This document shows positions 5,273-7,358 of a stretch of DNA of 7,358 nucleotides, piece after piece. Origin of the DNA: Novosphingobium sp. UBA1948 (GTDB lineage Bacteria; Pseudomonadota; Alphaproteobacteria; Sphingomonadales; Sphingomonadaceae). Location: positions 8,312 through 15,669 of the forward strand of contig DDES01000125.1 in the NCBI GenBank assembly GCA_002336765.1, in the 5' to 3' direction. Both the position numbers and the translations under genes were made by a program. How positions within the stretch are numbered: the first letter of the stretch is position 1; every line of letters begins with the position of its first letter. The notes below the pieces were generated by a model. It had not been told where the DNA came from. It saw nothing but the letters and a program-made list of their open reading frames with translations, and searched no databases.

Positions 5273-7358
5273 GTGAATACAGGAAATCGGGCCAGCGCTC
5301 TGCGGGCCCAACAGAGCAGGGTTGCCGACGGGGATCGACGCACGCGGTCGGTTGACCGGCGCAGCGGCGACGATGCCAGCGCCGAGGTCAGCCGCTTGCG
5401 CCGCAAGTCTGATCCGGTTCGCCGCGAGAGCGAGCCCTACTTCGGCTATTTCTTCCTGTCTGAAGGTTGGGTGATGGTGGCGCCCGCGATGGCGCTGGCC
5501 TGTGTCATGCTGGCGCTGGGGCAGTTCAGCTTGCCTGCGCCGATGGTGATGGGGCTGTGCGGCGCATCGGTGGCGATTGTGGTGCTGGCGCGCTGGATTG
5601 TGGCGTTTGAACGCACCAGCAGGCGCCCGCTGGGCGCGCGTATTGCCGCGCTGGTGGCCGGCGTGGTGCTGCCGATGGGCCTGTTTGGTTCGGGCATGGC
5701 GCTGTGGGGCCATGCCGGTACGCTGTCCAGCCCGATGGTGCTCTATGGCGCGATGCAGGTGGTGGCCATTGTGGTGGCGATTGTGCTGTCGGGGCGCTTG
5801 TTCTCGATGGTGGGGGCCTTGGCCGCGCTGTGGGGGCCGATGGCGCTGGAAACGGGAGCGGCTGTGCCGATCACCACTTTCGCGCTGGGCTGCGCTATCG
5901 GTCTGGTGGCGGCCTTGCGCCAGATGGCGATTGACCGCAACGAGCAGGCCCGCCAGCGCGAGCAGCGGCAAGCGCAGATGCGCGCCGAGGAAATCCTCGC
6001 CGAGTTCGAGGAAACGGGGCAGGGCTGGTTTTTCGAAACCGACCGCAAGGGTTGCATCACCTATCTTTCGCCGGTGATCGCGGGCCTGCTGGGGCGCGAC
6101 GCTGAAACGCTGACCGGTGAGCCGCTCACCGATCTTTTCGTGCTGGATGCGCAGGAGCAGGAAGGCGAGCGCACGCTGCTGTTCCATCTCAATGCGCGCT
6201 CCTCTTTCACCGATCTTGCCTTGCGCGCGGCGGTGGAGGGTGAGGAGCGCTGGTGGTCAGTCACCGGTCGGCCGATCTATGACGGCTTCAACAATTTCAC
6301 CGGCTTTCGCGGCTCGGGCAGCGATCTGACCGAAAAGCGGCGCAGCGCGGCGCAGGCCACGCGCCTTGCCCATTTCGACGCGCTGACCGGTTTGGCCAAC
6401 CGTTTCCAGATGGGGCAGACGCTGGAGAAGATCCTCGCCGCCCCGCGTGCGGCGGATCGCGATTGCGCGGTGTTCCTGCTCGATCTCGACCGTTTCAAGC
6501 AGGTCAACGATACGATGGGCCATCCGGCGGGCGACGCGCTGCTCAAACAGGTGGCGCAGCGTTTGCAGCGCACCGTGGGCGAGTTGGGCCGCGTCGGGCG
6601 TCTGGGTGGCGACGAGTTTCAGGTGGTGCTGCCCGGTCGCATCGGGCGCGAGAGGCTGGCGCATCTGGCCTATCAGATCATCGAGAACCTGTCGCAGCCC
6701 TATTCGATCGAAGGCAGCCGCGTGGTGATTGGCGCCTCGATCGGCATCGCCTGCGCGCCCGATGATGGCGTGACCAGCGAGGCGATCATCCGCAATGCCG
6801 ACCTTGCGCTCTATGCCGCCAAGGATCGCGGGCGCGGGGTGCACCATTTCTACGACGCCGATCTGCATTCCGACGCCGAAGAGCGCCGCCAGCTCGAGCA
6901 TGACCTGCGCGACGCGATCAACAGCGGCGGCTTGGAGCTGCATTACCAGCCCGTGGTGTCGATGGCGCAGCAGAAGATCACTGGCTTCGAGGCGCTGCTG
7001 CGCTGGAACCATCCTCGCCTTGGCTATCTCAGCCCCGCCAAATTCGTGCCGATTGCCGAGGATGCGGGCCTTGTGGCGCAGATCGGCGAATGGGCCTTGC
7101 GCACCGCCTGCCTCGATCTGGCGCGCTGGCCCGCGCAAATCCGCGTGGCGGTCAATGTCTCGCCGCTGCAATTTGCCAATCCGGCGCTGCCCTCGATTGT
7201 CACCCATGCGCTGGCCTCGGCGGGGGTCGATCCCGCGCGGCTCGAACTGGAAATCACCGAAAGCGTGTTCCTCAATGACAATGCCGACACCGATGCGATG
7301 TTTGTCGCGCTCAAGCGGATCGGTGTGCGTCTGGCGCTCGATGATTTCGGCACCGGCT
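5273..7358 (+). CDS. Membrane PAS-GGDEF-EAL cyclic-di-GMP protein (3' end outside window)
   Basis: A predicted inner-membrane protein that can make and/or break down cyclic di-GMP. The frame is open from GTG 5273 to the window edge (695 residues seen). Order: an Arg-rich, probably disordered leader (1-58, with 13 Arg); four or five hydrophobic segments (about 66-87, 90-112, 123-146, 155-173, 178-215); a short charged linker rich in Gln, Arg and Glu (217-240); a PAS-like domain (about 241-355, starting FEETGQGWFFETDRKG); GGDEF (about 360-525); and EAL (from about 540). The GGDEF site is intact: DLDRFK 404-409, N412, GH 416-417, GD 420-421, GGDEF 445-449. The RxxD I-site is missing (GELG at 436-439). 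The EAL metal residues visible are E573 in EALLRW, N628 in VNVS, E660 in EITE, and D690-D691 in DDFGTG. The last part of EAL, including its catalytic Lys and later Glu, is off the edge. Which activity dominates cannot be told. Confidence 0.92.
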   Translation, partial: MNTGNRASALRAQQSRVADGDRRTRSVDRRSGDDASAEVSRLRRKSDPVRRESEPYFGYFFLSEGWVMVAPAMALACVMLALGQFSLPAPMVMGLCGASVAIVVLARWIVAFERTSRRPLGARIAALVAGVVLPMGLFGSGMALWGHAGTLSSPMVLYGAMQVVAIVVAIVLSGRLFSMVGALAALWGPMALETGAAVPITTFALGCAIGLVAALRQMAIDRNEQARQREQRQAQMRAEEILAEFEETGQGWFFETDRKGCITYLSPVIAGLLGRDAETLTGEPLTDLFVLDAQEQEGERTLLFHLNARSSFTDLALRAAVEGEERWWSVTGRPIYDGFNNFTGFRGSGSDLTEKRRSAAQATRLAHFDALTGLANRFQMGQTLEKILAAPRAADRDCAVFLLDLDRFKQVNDTMGHPAGDALLKQVAQRLQRTVGELGRVGRLGGDEFQVVLPGRIGRERLAHLAYQIIENLSQPYSIEGSRVVIGASIGIACAPDDGVTSEAIIRNADLALYAAKDRGRGVHHFYDADLHSDAEERRQLEHDLRDAINSGGLELHYQPVVSMAQQKITGFEALLRWNHPRLGYLSPAKFVPIAEDAGLVAQIGEWALRTACLDLARWPAQIRVAVNVSPLQFANPALPSIVTHALASAGVDPARLELEITESVFLNDNADTDAMFVALKRIGVRLALDDFGTG

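Noticed and set aside
5257..5355. Short ATG frame overlapping the start of the PAS-GGDEF-EAL gene
   Set aside because: About 32 codons in another frame, with the AAGGA lying after its ATG; no support for translation.
5210..7207. Long minus-strand open frames (325 and 316 codons) opposite the PAS-GGDEF-EAL gene
   Set aside because: They lie opposite a frame with intact GGDEF, EAL and PAS motifs and are rich in His, Gln and Arg; shadows of GC-rich codon bias.

Overview
This is a high-GC, gene-dense bacterial chromosome segment. Codon use, protein character and gene content (FabD/FabG, DnaN, an FprA-like ferredoxin reductase, membrane-bound GGDEF/EAL proteins) suggest an alphaproteobacterium. 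Sphingomonadales, for example a Novosphingobium-like organism, is my best guess, made by inference and not by database search. I see no mobile element, CRISPR array, rRNA or tRNA, and no sign that any segment was acquired by transfer.

Layout, left to right. (1) On the + strand are the 3' end of fabD (cut by the window edge) and fabG, three bases apart; they are two steps of type II fatty acid synthesis. A strong intrinsic terminator follows fabG. (2) A 294-bp gap holds the terminator, a DnaA-box-like site and a weak hairpin, and leads into dnaN, the DNA polymerase III sliding clamp (+). (3) Convergent to dnaN, on the - strand, lies a membrane-anchored GGDEF diguanylate cyclase. (4) Upstream of it, on the same strand and 44 bp away, is an FprA/adrenodoxin-reductase-type ferredoxin-NADP+ reductase. 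(5) After a 217-bp divergent intergenic region comes a + strand membrane-PAS-GGDEF-EAL protein, which runs off the right edge inside its EAL domain. It uses a GTG start.

The main hidden signal is regulatory. Two perfect TTAA-N7-TTAA motifs, the binding-site core of the alphaproteobacterial cell-cycle regulator CtrA, occur in the window, one just upstream of each cyclic-di-GMP gene. Read in the direction of the gene they control, both have the form TTAACC-N5-TTAAG. They lie 43 and 58 bp before the start codons. TTAA is rare here (seven copies found by eye), and four of the seven form these two pairs. The likely picture is two c-di-GMP enzymes under common CtrA-type control on either side of a redox housekeeping gene. 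The enzymes and folds are known families; I do not see a wholly new system.
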